From the NCBI GenBank assembly GCA_028023455.1, contig JAQFVV010006221.1, positions 1,676,001-1,740,000 on the forward strand: 64,000 nt of DNA, given 5' to 3'. The translations under genes and the position numbers were made by a program. The notes beneath the pieces were generated by a model. It was not told the DNA's origin, ran no database searches, and saw nothing but the letters and a program-made list of their open reading frames with translations. The stretch is from Epiperipatus broadwayi (lineage: Eukaryota; Onychophora; Udeonychophora; Euonychophora; Peripatidae). This document shows, piece by piece, positions 48,961-61,810 of this stretch (position 1 is the first letter of the stretch; the number at the start of each line of letters is the position of its first letter).

Positions 48961-49279
48961 TGATAGTGAAACCGCTTTCTCGTGTGGGAGAGTTTGCCTG
49001 ATTGGAATGTGATCCAGTTTCTAAGACCATAATATTCTGTTCCAGCATCAAATTGGTGGGGTGATGATAAGGTTCAGATTGTATTAGGTTCTTAGATAAG
49101 TTGAGGTCTGGTGGAATAGGTTCAGGAATAGGCCACAATGATGGAGATGTCTATCAGTAAGCGTTCATTATCATTTTCATCTTGACATGAGGCCACTTTA
49201 TTTTGAGACAAAGGGTCAATCAGTTGTATGTTGTTATCTTGGTCTATTGTTTTTGTTTCATTTGTGAGGTTATATGAAC
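48932..49279 (-). pseudogene. LINE ORF1 C-terminal remnant overlapping ORF2
   Basis: A minus-strand frame without an ATG runs from 49138 to 48932 (WPIPEPIPPDLNLSKN ... TINDDFQHNID) and overlaps the ORF2 start by 29 nt. Upstream, a second open frame to 49279 (SQNKVASCQDENDNERLLID) joins it only by a frameshift near 49140. Overlapping ORF1/ORF2 is common in LINEs, and this part is low-complexity, so function cannot be read. Confidence 0.4.
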
Positions 49280-49461
49280 TATTTTTTTTAAAGCTAATAA
49301 TTTTCTATTTGACATTACTAATAAACGTGTAAGTTAATTTTTTTGTTTGTGTGTATTATGTTGACCTCAATCATGTATATGTTAAGTTGTTTATTAAAGT
49401 GTACTGACTTACTAATGAATGTATACATGAGCATTTGCATGAGTTGTAAGTGATCCTTACA

Positions 49462-50623
49462 ATATATATATAGCACCATCCCTCTCAAAATATATCTTTT
49501 CTGAAAATGCAACTTATTTCTTAATTTCAGTGCTCGGATAATAATTTTGCTATGCTATCATCATTTAAGTTCTTTATTTTGAGCTAGAACATCAGTCATA
49601 CAAATTTGAGATCATATTCATTCAAACCTTTTCTAATCCTTTTCACCATTCTGCAACACATTTCTTTTTATACTACTTTATATCAACTACACTTTAGAGA
49701 TTATTTTACAACCAAAATTTATATTTCAAAGTTATAATTTAAAACAAATAAATAATATTGATTAGAATTCTGCATAATAATTAATTACCCTTTCAGATAT
49801 TTCCCCATATATTCTTTTAAACAAATTGCTTAACTATTACTCCAATATTATTTAAAATTTTTGTGTTTAGTTTTTTAAAACTAGTTAAATATACTTCGTA
49901 ATTTGCTGAGTTCAAGTTATCATGTATTGTTATAGATGTACCATCATTCATAAATTTAAGATTATTTAGACAATTTCCATTTATCCTGGATCTGATATTT
50001 CTCAATTCACATCTGGCAAAAGTTGAAGCATTCATGATAACCATCGTTTCTACCTTGAATTATTTAATTAAATTTGTTAAGGAATTAGAATTTTTTGATA
50101 TTTTCCTAATACTATCAGTTCAATTCTTTTAAAAAGATACTTAATCCTCATCACATACTTTTAGGTATTAATTAAGGATAATTCATTCTTTCAAATCTAA
50201 ATTCGGATTGCTTTTTTTTTATATGAGAGACTGCCAACTTTTCTTATCGTAAACAAGTGAATAGAGAAAACTAATAGGTTTTTACTTTTCTAAAATATTC
50301 TGTTTTTCCTTAATAATTATAGAAGCTACTGTTTTCTTCAGAGGATCTCACTGCATAGTGATACACATGTCATGCCAATGTTCTTAAATTTAAATCTAGA
50401 CAACTTTGAATTTTTGATGTCACAATGAAGCTTGAATTTTTTGTTTTATGGGGATGCCCCATAATTATTTTTTTTAAATATCAGCTTTAACTATTTTTAT
50501 TTTATACTATAGCATCTTCTCTTTGAGTCTTTTTATATTTTGTACCTAGAATCTTATCTACATGTAAGGAATTCATCTCATCACTGCTAAATTCATAAAC
50601 AAACATGCTTTCAAATATTCTCA
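49462..50623. other. unassigned AT-rich stretch
   Basis: Starts with the (TA)n target of the LTR element. No gene recognised. Confidence 0.45.
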
Positions 50624-50915
50624 TAGGCAAAACTCTCCATATAGTAGCACCACTCAGTGCAAGCCAGAGTAGTTAATGAAAACTGAAAGGTTTGAGCATA
50701 AAATCCCTATTTAGTACCTACTCATCTACAAGCTAGAAAATAGTCTGATGATATTAAATGAGTAAGAACTAAATAGGGATTTTATGCATAAACTTTCTGT
50801 ATCCATTGGTTACTCTGGCTTGCACTGGGTGGCGCCTCTGTACCGAGAGTTTTGCCTACATGTAAACAGCGTGTGTAAGCATAAAAAATGGTGATCTTGT
50901 GATGTTTAGTGGTTT
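50624..50915. mobile_element. fold-back element family FB-A, copy 7
   Basis: Ends TAGGCAAAACTCTCCAT (50624) and GAGAGTTTTGCCTA (to 50859) are inverted. Arms carry CCACTCAGTGCAAGCCAGAG / CTCTGGCTTGCACTGGGTGG and ATAAAATCCCTATTTAGT / CTAAATAGGGATTTTAT. The tail follows (AAAAAATGGTGATCTTGTGA). The centre of the palindrome is shortened. Confidence 0.85.
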
Positions 50916-51221
50916 TTCAAATATATATAAAAGAACTAAACCTATCTTCTTTTATTAATTAAAAAACTCTCTTTAAAACAACTAGTCAATTAGTAAGGCT
51001 AGTTTAATCCAATTTTTTAAAATCAAAATTGATTTTTTTTACGTTCTATTTTATTCAATTGTTTTTAAAGATGAAATTACAATTAAAAGAATTCTTTACG
51101 AATTCGTACATATTTATCTTCAGAAATGACATTTATTTCCTTTCCAACAGCTTTGTTTTTTTCAAACTATTTTTGGTATTACATATATTAAATAATTTTT
51201 TCAGATTCTTAAAATCAAAAA

Positions 51222-51288
51222 TGCATCATGATTTAGTAGTTAACACAACTGCTTCCAAGTTTATAACCTAGAATTTGAACCCAAGTCA
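51222..51288 (+). repeat. degenerate tRNA-like (SINE) fragment
   Basis: TGATTTAGTAGTTAACACAA and, 35 bp on, GAATTTGAACCCAAGTC resemble a decayed A box and B box at tRNA spacing. Confidence 0.3.
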
Positions 51289-52140
51289 TATAATCAGCTA
51301 TTCATAACAAGTATATAAAAAACCCAGAAATATAATCTGGATTAGTAAAATGAGTTTACAGTCTATAAAAGTATAATTATAGCACTATTTATGCAGCCTT
51401 TATTATTGGCGAGGCGAGTCAATGCTCTACTCATATGAATGCTGAAACCATGGTTACTTCTCCTAAAAGCTTTCAGCTTCCATGATGCTGCAATGCATTG
51501 AAATTCTTTTAATCTCATTGCTGAAGCTGGAGTGATCTCATTTTTGAATATACTCTCACACAGATAAGATATACTTATTTATTTTAAGTTGGAAATAATA
51601 TAAAAATCAATTACAATCTTAGTTTATCAATTGTAGTGTCTTTTCAAAATGCCACCAGACAAAATTTTTTTAATAGCACTCCTTAATTTTTGATGTTGTT
51701 CAAAGCATTATCAAAATGATCAGAATTAATTGAAGTAGATTGGTAAACAGTATATGGATTCAACTTATCTAAAAATCGTAAACATTTTATTTATCATGAT
51801 TTGTTCTTAAAGAACAATGTGTACATTATTTATTTAATCTATCTTAAACAAATATTGTAAAGATTTCAACCAGAAAATAGATTTAAATTCTTCAATTCTG
51901 TTAGTGGATTTATAAATTTGAGTTATTTACTATATGCTTCACAGTAATGTTTGACTCTATTTACAAATTCCATATATCATTTAATTTTATTTAAAAAGCA
52001 GATAACTAAACTCATATTAATAGCTATAAAACTATTGATGAGACTCCAATAACATCTAGAAAAATCAATTTAGCCAATGTTGATGTTGTATATGGAAAAA
52101 TAAAGTTATTTAAAATCTTACAAAATGATCGTTTTTTAGT

Positions 52141-52648
52141 ACTTAAGATTTGACCATATATAAGCATTTGGGTTTGAAAGAATAAGTGGTTCATTTTATT
52201 CTTTCATAAATACTATATCTTGTGTTGGGATTAAAAGTATTCATTTATTATTAGCACTCATAAAAAGCACATGCACAATAGCTTGAAAGGCTGATCTTTA
52301 ATGTATTACAATTTATAAACATTGTGCTATATAAAAATAAATGCTTATTTACATATGTTCAAGTTTCATTTGAGAGTGACATTTAATAAATTATAGATAA
52401 TTTCATCGACGTCATTCATTCAGACATCATAAACAGTAATTTAAAGTGAGTGGTCTATCCTCACACTTTCACTTCCAATACTTAAGATTTGCCCATATAT
52501 AAGCATTTGGGTTGGAAAGAATAAGTGGATTCATTTTATTCTTTCATAAATACTATATCTTCTGTTGGGAATGAAAGTATTCATTTATTATTAACACTCG
52601 TAAAAAGCGCATGACAATAGCTTGAAAGGCTGATTTTTAATGTATTAC
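52141..52648 (+). repeat. 170-bp direct duplication, 339 bp apart
   Basis: 52141-52309 and 52480-52648 match almost throughout (ACTTAAGATTTG-CCATATA, TTATTCTTTCATAAATACTA, TAGCTTGAAAGGCTGAT). The sequence between is not repeated. Confidence 0.85.
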
Positions 52649-53139
52649 TCTTAATTCTTCTATTGTTAAATCATTAGCATAAATTCTATTGTTTGAATGA
52701 ATTATTGATTAATATTCAGAAAGAGAATTTGGATTTGAGACAAATTTTAGACGTTGCTTGTTGTAAAATTATACCTTTTATTAGATTTGTTTTATTTATT
52801 GTAGAGTAGTTTCCTTTTAAATGTTATAGTGCTTGATTAATAAAATATTGAGAGATGTGTTGTGGTTTGAAGTTAGTCAAATGTAACAAATAGGTTACAT
52901 CTATGATTTTGTCTTGACGAATTGAACAGCCATGTTATAAATGGATGTAAAGTTCAATTTTGATAAGTTTAAAACAAATTATGTATAAATTGAAATTTGT
53001 TCATTTAGAGAAAGGGAAATATAATATTTTGTCTAGACAGTTGCTATGACTCATAGAGGGAATACTGGATTTAATGTGTTATTAACAGAGAAAACTGTAA
53101 TACTCAATGTATTTTTTTATGTAATCCATGGTTGTGCTA

Positions 53140-54875
53140 TGTATTATGAGTGAAAATTTGAATTACTAGATGATGAGGGAGTAGAGAGTAGCCCTAGAAA
53201 AGAATCAGAAATAATATTAAATAAGTATGTAATGGATATAGAAAAGATGTTAGATGTGAAGGACAGAGTGATAGCAAACATAAAAGCATGTAGTAATGGG
53301 AACATTAGATTTACAAAAAATGAATTGAATGAAGCAGGAAAGAAATTGAAAAGTGGAAAGGGCAAGAGGTTTAGATGGATGGGCAGCAGAGATGGTAAAT
53401 GAATTTAGGGCATAGGGTAAAAGTAAAATTACTATCATGTTTTAATAAGATGGGACAGATGGAGTAATACCAGAGTAAGGCTACTATTTAAAAGAAAAGG
53501 TAAAGATCATAGAAAGTTAAACAATTATACACCAATAGCAGTAAACATCAGTTTTATATAAAGTTTTCTCATATATGGTGGATGGAAGTGTTGCAAAATG
53601 GATGGAAGAAAATAATATAGTGGGAGAAATGCAAGGAGGTTTTTAATTGGATAGGCATATATGAGATAGTTTATTAGTAGTTACACAACTTATGGATATG
53701 AGTATGTATACAGGTAGACAGTTACATATGGTTTTTATAGATATAAAGAAGGTGTATGATAGAGTAAATAAAAATAGATTGTGGGTAAGTTTAGTAAATT
53801 TGGAAATGGATGGAGCTTTAGTGGATATTATTAAGAAATTATATGAAAATAATTACTATAGATATCAATTAGGGAATGTAGAATCAGTTAAAGTTATAAA
53901 TGGGGTGGGACTAAGGCAAGGATGCCCTAAATCACCTATTTTCTTTGTGTTGTATTTGAGAGAAATGGAGAGAGCAATAGAAAGATTAGGAAGAGGGACA
54001 GAGATACCTTTAATAGGTGGGAGTATGGGAGTATATACATTATCAGGTCTTTTATTTGCAAATGATGTCTTTTTGTGTGCAGAAAGAAGGAAAGTTATGG
54101 AATTTATGCTGAAGACATGTGTAAGGGTGAGTAAAGAGATGGGGATTAAGTTTGTGAAGAAAAATCAAAAGTAATGATGGATACTGGAGAAAGTGAAGAC
54201 AAATAATTTTTATTGGAAGATATAAAATTAAGTGTGGTGAATAGATATAACTATTTAGGAATATCTTAAGAAATCAGAGAAACTGCTTGAGTGAAAGAAA
54301 GAAAAAATTGATAAATGAAGCAAAGAAAAGAAAGGGATTGATAAAGAAATTAACATTGTTTTCATATAATAAATATGGTGTAGCTAGAATTGTATGAAAG
54401 GGAATGGCAGTAGCAGGATTAACATATGGGAATGATGTGTTACATGTTAGTAAAGGGGTATTAGATTACTTGGAAAAAGTACAAAAATAAGTGGGAAGAC
54501 ATTCATTAGATGCAGATGTGTGGATGGCAAAGAAGACAATCCAAGGAGAAATGGGATGGTCAAGTTTTTATATGAGGGATGCAAAAAGAAAAAGAAAAAT
54601 GTTCAGTAGATTGCAGTTTATGGATAATAAAAGAACCAAAATAGTATGAATAAAGGGCAGGTAACAAGATGGATGAGAGAGGTAATGTAGTATGCAGAAG
54701 ATTTGGATAAAAAATTTATGTCAATATACTTGTACAAAAGGTGGGATTTATTAGGAGAATTGTTGAGTGTTATAGTAGTAAGGAATGGGATAGAAGAATA
54801 GATGAATTAATAAAGAATAGGGAGTTGGAGAGATGGAGAACTAGTATGGAGAGTAAAAAGTTTAAATATATATAT

Positions 54876-54939
<64 letters not shown>

Positions 54940-55432
54940 AGTAAACAGAATATTAGGTGAGAGTTGATTTATGATAATAGCAAGGAAGTTTACTGTTTAA
55001 GGTTCAAACAAAATCTTTAACAACAGGGGATTATACACATAAATTGAAAAAATGCAGGTGATTTAGTCTGCAAGTTGTGTAAGGAAAGCATAGAAAATAT
55101 TAGACCTCTGTTAATTGAAATGTAAATGCCTGAAAGCAAAAAAGATACAAATGATAAAGTTGTGGCAGAATAAATATAAGGAAAGTCATTTTACATAAAG
55201 TAGATTAATGATTTTTAACCTGTGTTTGGGAAAAGATAAGGGGGATTTAAATATAAAGGCCATGGAGTAGACAAAGACTATGTTGTGGAAATGGGATGGA
55301 GCAGGATATGGGAAAACTTAGAGTGGGAATGGAAAGGGAAGGTAAAGTGGCTAACAGGTTTCTCTGGGCATAGTTCCTGAGAGATTCCTGATTCTGTATA
55401 AGGAGAAATCCCAGTGCATCACATCACACCAC
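53140..55432 (+). pseudogene. decayed non-LTR retrotransposon (reverse transcriptase to 3' end)
   Basis: Plus-strand frames follow the palm and thumb order of a LINE reverse transcriptase. About 53345: KLKSGKARGLDGWAAEMVNE. 53692-54171 (160 open codons): HMVFIDIKKVYDRVNKNRLW, LRQGCPKSPIFFVLYL and LLFANDVFLCAE, where the catalytic FADD is FAND, a lost aspartate. Then AKKRKGLIKKLTLF, GLTYGNDVLHVSKGVLDYLE and, about 55050, a knuckle remnant VCKLCKESIENIRPLLIE. Frames break at several points, and a (TA)n array interrupts it at 54866-54934. The 3' end at about 55432 (CATCACATCACA) is shared with the copy at 19636-19975. The endonuclease is missing. The clade is uncertain. Confidence 0.75.
54866..54934. 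repeat. (TA)n microsatellite
   Basis: About 70 bp of TA repeats with one AATA break, inside the LINE relic. Confidence 0.95.
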
Positions 55433-56811
55433 TGTTTTATTTATATCTTTTAATCAAATGGAAAAAAAATGCTTTTAAATGTAGTATCCATTAGCATACT
55501 TTATTTTATCATTAATAATGTGTTTAAGATTTATTTAAATTTAATAAAATAGAATAAAAAATGTTTTATGCTTTTATTAGTCTAAACTTTATTCTTATGA
55601 ATCAATTGTTTTTATTCATTCACAGTTCCAAATATTATATCAGCGTATATAATCTTCATCATGGATAAATAATTCTTGTATACATAATTTTTAGTATACA
55701 TGAATATTTTATAATACTCATATATCTAAAAAAAAATTGAATTGCAAGACTATTTTAAACTTAATAATATTTAAAAATAAAAAACACAAAATAATATCTT
55801 ATCAAATATGATGGAATATTAATTTGTATAATATATAATAAAAAAAACATTATATGTATATGTATAACCTTTGTCTTTTTTAAAAGCACTGCCTTTTCTT
55901 TAATTACCTGTCATAAAATTTGTGTTTCATTGAATTACTTATTTTTATATTGACTAATTTGTCTAAATTTCAAGTTTTAATTAAAGGTTTCTCTGAATTG
56001 TTTAATTTAATGTTTTTAAATGCATTTATTGAAGTTTTAAAATTGGTTTGTTTTATTTGGTATGTTTGTAAACTTTTGATCTTTTTTAAGTTAGAATAAA
56101 ATTTTAAAATTGAGATTTAATAGATTTAAGTTCAATAGAATTTTTTCAATATATAACTAATTAACATCAGTCTAATCCATATGGGACACTAATGTTTTTG
56201 GTATGTCATCTAGTTTCTTAGATATGGTACAAAGGCCAGAAAAATATGGAATATCAAATTTAAAAATTCTTCTTAGAACTTTCATTTGTTTTATGAAAAT
56301 TCACCAAAGGGCAGTATAGAGATTTTTTTTAGTTTAATAACATTTTAAAATAGTTAAGTTTGATATAATTTGTTAAAATGTATATTTTTTAAAAAAAATT
56401 TCTATGAAAGTGATAGACACATAAATATTTTTAATAAATGACTTAGTTTCTTAAATATAAAAGTGAGGGGAAAGTTTCAATGTTTTAAATAATGCTCACA
56501 ATTTTTTTATTGCAATTATAAGCTTCATTTAAGTAATAAAAAAGTTTGTTTATAGTATAGTTTTGTTAAGCTTTTTTTTTTTCTAAAAAAAATTTTCAAA
56601 TAAAAAGAAAAAATGTTAAACAATTTTAAACAAAAAAGTTACATAAATGATTTCTTATACATATATAATAATTCACATTTTTAATTGCTGTATTTTCTAA
56701 TATTTATTTATAAGTTTATGTATATATAATAATGTACATATACTAAATATATTATACATAAAAAATATATACATTAACTTACTGTTGAAATATCTAGTGA
56801 TATATATATAT
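55433..56811. other. unassigned AT-rich stretch
   Basis: Extremely AT-rich with poly-T/A runs; nothing recognised. Confidence 0.5.
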
Positions 56812-56984
56812 GACATATTTTGCGGGTTCATCTGTGTTAAAATATTTTAAATATTGATATACCAATGTTTCGAATTGGTCACACAAGTCATCCACTGGGT
56901 GATAAAAGATAGAAAAACCAAGTCGAAACATTGGTATATCAATATTTAAAATATTTTAACATGGATGAACCTGCAAAATATGTC
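56812..56984. mobile_element. hairpin repeat with PLE-tail-like motif
   Basis: Arms 56812-56872 and 56923-56984 are inverted: GACATATTTTGCGGGTTCAT / ATGAACCTGCAAAATATGTC and ATATACCAATGTTTCGA / TCGAAACATTGGTATAT. The loop has CACACAAGTCATCCACTGGG. A related copy is at 61811-61966. Confidence 0.8.
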
Positions 56985-59103
56985 TTTTATATATGCAACC
57001 TGTGAAAGTCTTCATATCAACATATATATACACACACACACTATAAGTGTGAAATTGATTTAAAGTAAAATTATATATATATATATTAAGTGAAGTTCAT
57101 TAACCATATAATTTGGTAAGCATTTTTAAAAAAATAATTTCCAATCAATACACTAAATAAGATACATTCATAAATATTATATATATATTATCTTATAGAA
57201 GAAATATTTAGTGACGTATATATATCAACTATAAGTGTCCAGTTGAATTAAAGTACAATATAGTTTTACATTTCCATTTGCTGTGTTAATACTAAAAAGT
57301 TAAAAATAATATAAATAAACATTTTTTTAAATATTACTGTGCATTAAAAAGAAAAATAATTTTTCTTCAACCACAATTGGACTTTTTAGATTTAACTTAA
57401 AACAAAAACATGGGTGGGAATCCAGAAATGAATTAAGCCAATTCCTTGTTATAAAAAATAGGATTGACTTTACTAATTTCTAGATCTGCCATGCTTTTAT
57501 TTCAAGTAAAACCTAAAGATCCCAATTGTGATTCAAGAAATAATTTTGTTTTCTTTGGTGCACAGTAAATAAAAGCATTCAATGTAAAAAATTTTATCAA
57601 AATACTTTTACTGTTATATTTATTAAAAAATATTTAAAATGATTATCAGTGTTTTTGTAGTAATTTTTTTTTTGTTTTATTTTTATAAATAAAAAGTTAA
57701 AAATTTTTTTAAATTATTATTTATAAAAGGAAATAATTTCTATTCACTATCTATTTATGTTAGAGGTTTGTTTGTTTTGTTTATATGATGTTTTGATAAT
57801 TGTTTTTTATTATAATATGACCATTGTTTTTCCATTATAATTTTTAACATTTTTTTAAACATTTTTATTACTCTTGTTTTGTTTTTAAAAATAATTAAAT
57901 AGGAAGAATTTTATTATTTTTATAAATTACAATAATTATAACTATATTTAATTTTATTTTATTGATAAAAATAAAAACAAAAAAAAACAGAAATAATTTC
58001 TTTTACATTAAAAAAGTACAATAAAAAAATCCCTTTTAAATAGAATATTAATTTAATAAAGATTAAAAATATTTTGGAATTTAATACTGTATGTATATTT
58101 TAGAAATAGTAAACTGAACATAACACAAATTCTCATCTTTCACATTTGATTGGTTCCAGAAAAAACATACAATCACATTATAACAGCAAAAGTATAATCA
58201 CATAACAAAACTATATAATTACTTTTATAAATTGAAATAAGGTTGGCTGACTTAATGTATATTAATATCATACTATGAATATTGTAAAAAAATAATATTT
58301 GTAAGTGCAAGCTATATATAAGTCATGTGACATCTGACTTGTTATTATTACTATTAAATAACAATTATAAATTTCAAAAAAGTAAACTTAGCATTTGTTT
58401 TGTTTCTTCACATTAACTTTTAAAAAATTTAAAGATTGTTTTGCTTTTTTAACTCAATCTCTGTTAGTAATTTATTTTCAAATAATAGGTAATAAATATT
58501 TGGCAATATTTTTCAGGATTTTTGCACTTACAAATTATGATCAGCGGTTTCTTTTTTATTTACTGTATGTGAGTTCATACTTTTGCAAAAAGTTTTTTAT
58601 ACACTTTTATTTAACATAGTCTTTTTTTGATCTGTGAAATCTTGTAACCCCAATTTTTATCCATGAAAAAGTTGCATACATAAGTATTCCTAATACAATT
58701 TTAGCCAAAAAAATAGTAAAATTTTAAATTTTAAATAGAAGTCTGTATTCTTTATGGTATTGGCATTTAGTGGTATCAAATTGTATCTAAATTTTTGTAA
58801 TTTCTGGAACTATATAAAACTAAAAAGTAGAAAGTAAACAATTAAAGAAATGTCTTTATTTACATAAATGCACTAAAAACTTATAAATATGCTAAAAAGT
58901 AAAAAAAAAAAATTTTTTTTTTCAGATTTTGTAAATAAAAACATGATATGATTATGTTTAAAAGTCAGATACCCAAATAATCATTTAAATAACCCGTGAT
59001 TGATGCCAACAAGAACGCTGATGTGATTCTTTGAAAATCTGTCTTGGGAATTTCTAAATATGAGCACAGCCATGCGTTTATTTGTGAAAGATAATAATAA
59101 TAT
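56985..59103. other. unassigned AT-rich stretch
   Basis: No gene. The motif AAGTCATGTGACATCTGACT at about 58320 also occurs near 5268. Confidence 0.45.
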
Positions 59104-59418
59104 ATTTATAAGTCATGTTTGTCTGATCGTGGGTGGAAAAATTGACTTTCTCCTGTGATTGGTTAAATAGATTTGTGCAATTCAAAATTTGATAATATCA
59201 GGTACACGATAGACTCCAGCCCTGATTGAGCATGGTCAATAAAAGTTGGTGTATTTATAGAAATGCACTCTAAACTTAAGTGACTCACTTAAGGTTTTTA
59301 AACTCTTACTGATGTGTGTGTGGAAATTTATAATATTTAATGCAATAGCGCATTATCGGAGTTTGACTTCCGATCTTATTTTTAACCAGTCACGATCAGA
59401 CAAACACCACTTATAAAT
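59104..59418. mobile_element. 315-bp MITE with 28-bp TIRs
   Basis: The left end ATTTATAAGTCATGTTTGTC-TGATCGTG matches the complement of 59391-59418 at 26 of 28 positions. The interior includes GCGCATTATCGGAGTTTGAC-TTCC, also present near 32975-33000. No ORF; no target duplication read with confidence. Confidence 0.7.
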
Positions 59419-59989
59419 GTAAATCTATTATTATAAAGTGCTGAAAATCTTGAAATCATTTAAAATTTATTTTTTTTACTTTTTAATGCATTTTTGTATA
59501 TAAAACTGCTTTTTAATTTTTTTTTTTTAGATTTTTGGCTCATAATCAATATTTAAATTTTATTTTGGACTATAAACTCTTCCATAACTAGAAATTTATT
59601 TCCTCTGGATAAACTTGCACATTTTTTATTTACAAATATTTTTTTTTTTGTTTTATGATTTTAAATATAGCATCTTATGAATGATTACTGTTTATTTTTT
59701 TATGATTAAGTTCTAATGGTGGTCTCTTGCATTATATTGTATTTTCAAATATCAGGAAATATCTGTATTTTGTTTACTTTTAATGCCTTATAATTTTATA
59801 TTTAAGCTGTACATCCAGCAGTTTAGTTTTAAGCTTAAAAAACATTGACATCATAGTGTAAGCATAGAAAATGTCCTAAGAGAACTGTATGCCTACTATA
59901 TTAAAAATAGTTATATTTCAAAATAATTTGTATGTGTTTTGAGCTTCTGCTCTGTGAAAAAATTTTCACCAGTAAGAAGCCTTGGATTT

Positions 59990-60065
59990 ATATGGAGAGT
60001 TTTCGCTCAGTGTAAACAGCTTGTGTAAGCATAGAGAATGGTGATCAAGTGATGTTTAGTGCTTT
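59990..60065 (+). repeat. FB-A fragment (right end plus tail)
   Basis: TATGGAGAGTTTTCGCTCAG is followed by AACAGCTTGTGTAAGCATAG and AATGGTGATCAAGTGATGTT. Confidence 0.7.
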
Positions 60066-60828
60066 AACTTCTGTCTTGTGAAAGAATTTATAATTTTCTG
60101 ATCTAAAATCACTTGCATGTGTTTTGAGCTTCTACATTGTGAAAGAGATTATAATTTTCTAATCTATTATATAAATATTATATGAAACAATGGCAGCTTT
60201 CATTATATTTTTTTAAAGTTACTCAGAATCATGCAAAATTATATCCTATAAAAACATAAAGAATAAGATCCCTCTATATAGAATGCTAAAAAAAGATTAC
60301 TTTTGTAAACATACAGTTTGTATATATATTTCAATAATTTTCCCCCTTATAATTTAGTTAAGTTTTTATATTAAAAAAACCCATTTCTTCTGCTTTAGAT
60401 CTGTCATGCAATATAATAATGTCCTGTATAAAGCCATTAGAAAAACTGAGGTCATGTGATGTTTGTCAATTTTAATTTATTTCTTCTCATTTTTTTTTTT
60501 GATACAACGTATACATGTGCTTCATAAAAATAGGTATATATTAAGGATTATATGAAAGGTGTATAAAAATTATTTTTCCACTTGAAGACAACTAATTATA
60601 ATGATCAAAACTCTGAATAAATAAAAATAATTGATTCAGAAAAATAAAATCAATATAAAAAAAATTTGTTTCTTAAAATTATATTTCAGAATTTTCTAAA
60701 AAAAAAAATTATGCATATGAGAGTAAATGGTAAAAATATTTTGCAATCTTTCACTTATAGTCAATAATACATAGTAAATAGTACTTTTACCAAAATAAAC
60801 ACAATTTTAATATAAATGACTATAACAC

Positions 60829-61275
60829 AGAGGCAAAACTTTCTGTATAGTAGTGCCACTCAGTGCAAGCCAGAGTAATCAATGGATTCAGTATGGATGC
60901 TGAACTGAGTTCAGATTTATATGACTATACAAGCTGATGAGCTTGAATTGAAAACATTACTGTGTTTTTGTTTTAGACTGAAAGCTTTTTAGTTAGCTAA
61001 TAAGGTAAATGGTGGCTACTCGAGAGTTGCATTAGATTCTAATATCTAGGTGCAGTGCTCTCAAATCTAAGGCTTCTCACTGATGAAAGCTACAAGCTAG
61101 GAGCTGGGATATTAAATGAGTAAACACCAGACAGGTATTTTATGCACAAACCTTCCTGCCTCCATTGATTACTCTGGCTTGCACTGAGTGGGCACTACTG
61201 TATGGAGAGTTTTGTCTCTGCATAAACAACTTGTGTAAACATAAAGAATGGTGATCATGTGATGTTAAATGGATA
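60829..61275. mobile_element. fold-back element family FB-A, copy 9 (long form)
   Basis: Ends AGAGGCAAAACT (60829) and AGTTTTGTCTCT (to 61219) are inverted. The long internal segment (GATGCTGAACTGAGTTCAGA, ATTGAAAACATTACTGTG) lies between the arms, as in copies 4 and 6. The tail is at 61222-61275. Confidence 0.8.
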
Positions 61276-61810
61276 TAAGCTTATAAATTATATTTTTCAT
61301 GTTACTAGTTCATAGACAGCATTGTCAATAAACTTATAACAATTTTTATACTAGAAAATTTATTACTTAATTCCCAAACAATTATGAAACATTGTAAAAG
61401 AAAAGATACATGACTTTATTTCTCAGTAGTTTATAAGGAATTCAAATACCAGACCCAGAATCAATCCTGGAACCTCCAGATTCCATGAGACATATACTCC
61501 ATCAATTATGCCAATATGCAACATTATATGGAATATAGCAGTGTTCTGAATCTGCCCCATTCTCTGCTTCTGATCATGTTTTTAAACTAAAACTGAAGTA
61601 TTCTATTAGCTGGATTCAAATATGTAATAAAGGTGATTTTTAGAAACACCAATAATGTCCATGTGTGTCATATTTACTTTGGGTACTACCAAAATGTGTT
61701 GACAATAAAACTGATAAATTCACAAAAATGCGTTAGGCTTTCACTTGTTTTATTTCTGCTTCCCTGTTTAGGTTGATCAATACCATTTACTTTCTATTTC
61801 TAATTTATAA
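61276..61810. other. unassigned AT-rich stretch
   Basis: No gene or repeat recognised. Confidence 0.45.

Larger units (their letters stand above)
45411..49279 (-). mobile_element. L1/Tx1-like LINE inserted in the 5' LTR
   Basis: It is bounded by an 11-bp perfect target duplication, TATTTTTTTTA, at 45400-45410 and 49280-49290. The other LTR has the uninterrupted T-rich site. The minus-strand element has about 320 bp of 5' sequence, the 1077-aa ORF2 and a 316-bp 3' UTR. It ends AATAAATTTGG-TTTTTGAAAGA without a long A tail. The short 5' part means most of ORF1 is missing (5' truncation). Confidence 0.85.
33091..49461 (-). mobile_element. large LTR retrotransposon with two nested insertions
   Basis: Two long direct repeats, 33092-36353 and 43303-49461, become about 2.21 and 2.28 kb once their nested insertions are removed, and align end to end. 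Minus orientation is set by the primer binding site inside the right LTR, gag next to it, relic integrase, then a polypurine tract beside the left LTR. Both outer ends abut (TA)n, so an ATATA target duplication is consistent but uninformative. The internal region is about 6.95 kb. I could find no reverse transcriptase or RNase H, so this copy was non-autonomous or has lost pol by deletion. Confidence 0.85.
43303..49461 (-). repeat. 5' LTR, interrupted
   Basis: Made of 43303-45410 and 49280-49461, split by a LINE. Ends are TGTAATGG at 43303 and GATCCTTACA ending at 49461, giving TGTAA...TTACA termini. It is collinear with the left LTR and differs by many substitutions, so the element is not young. 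Confidence 0.85.
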
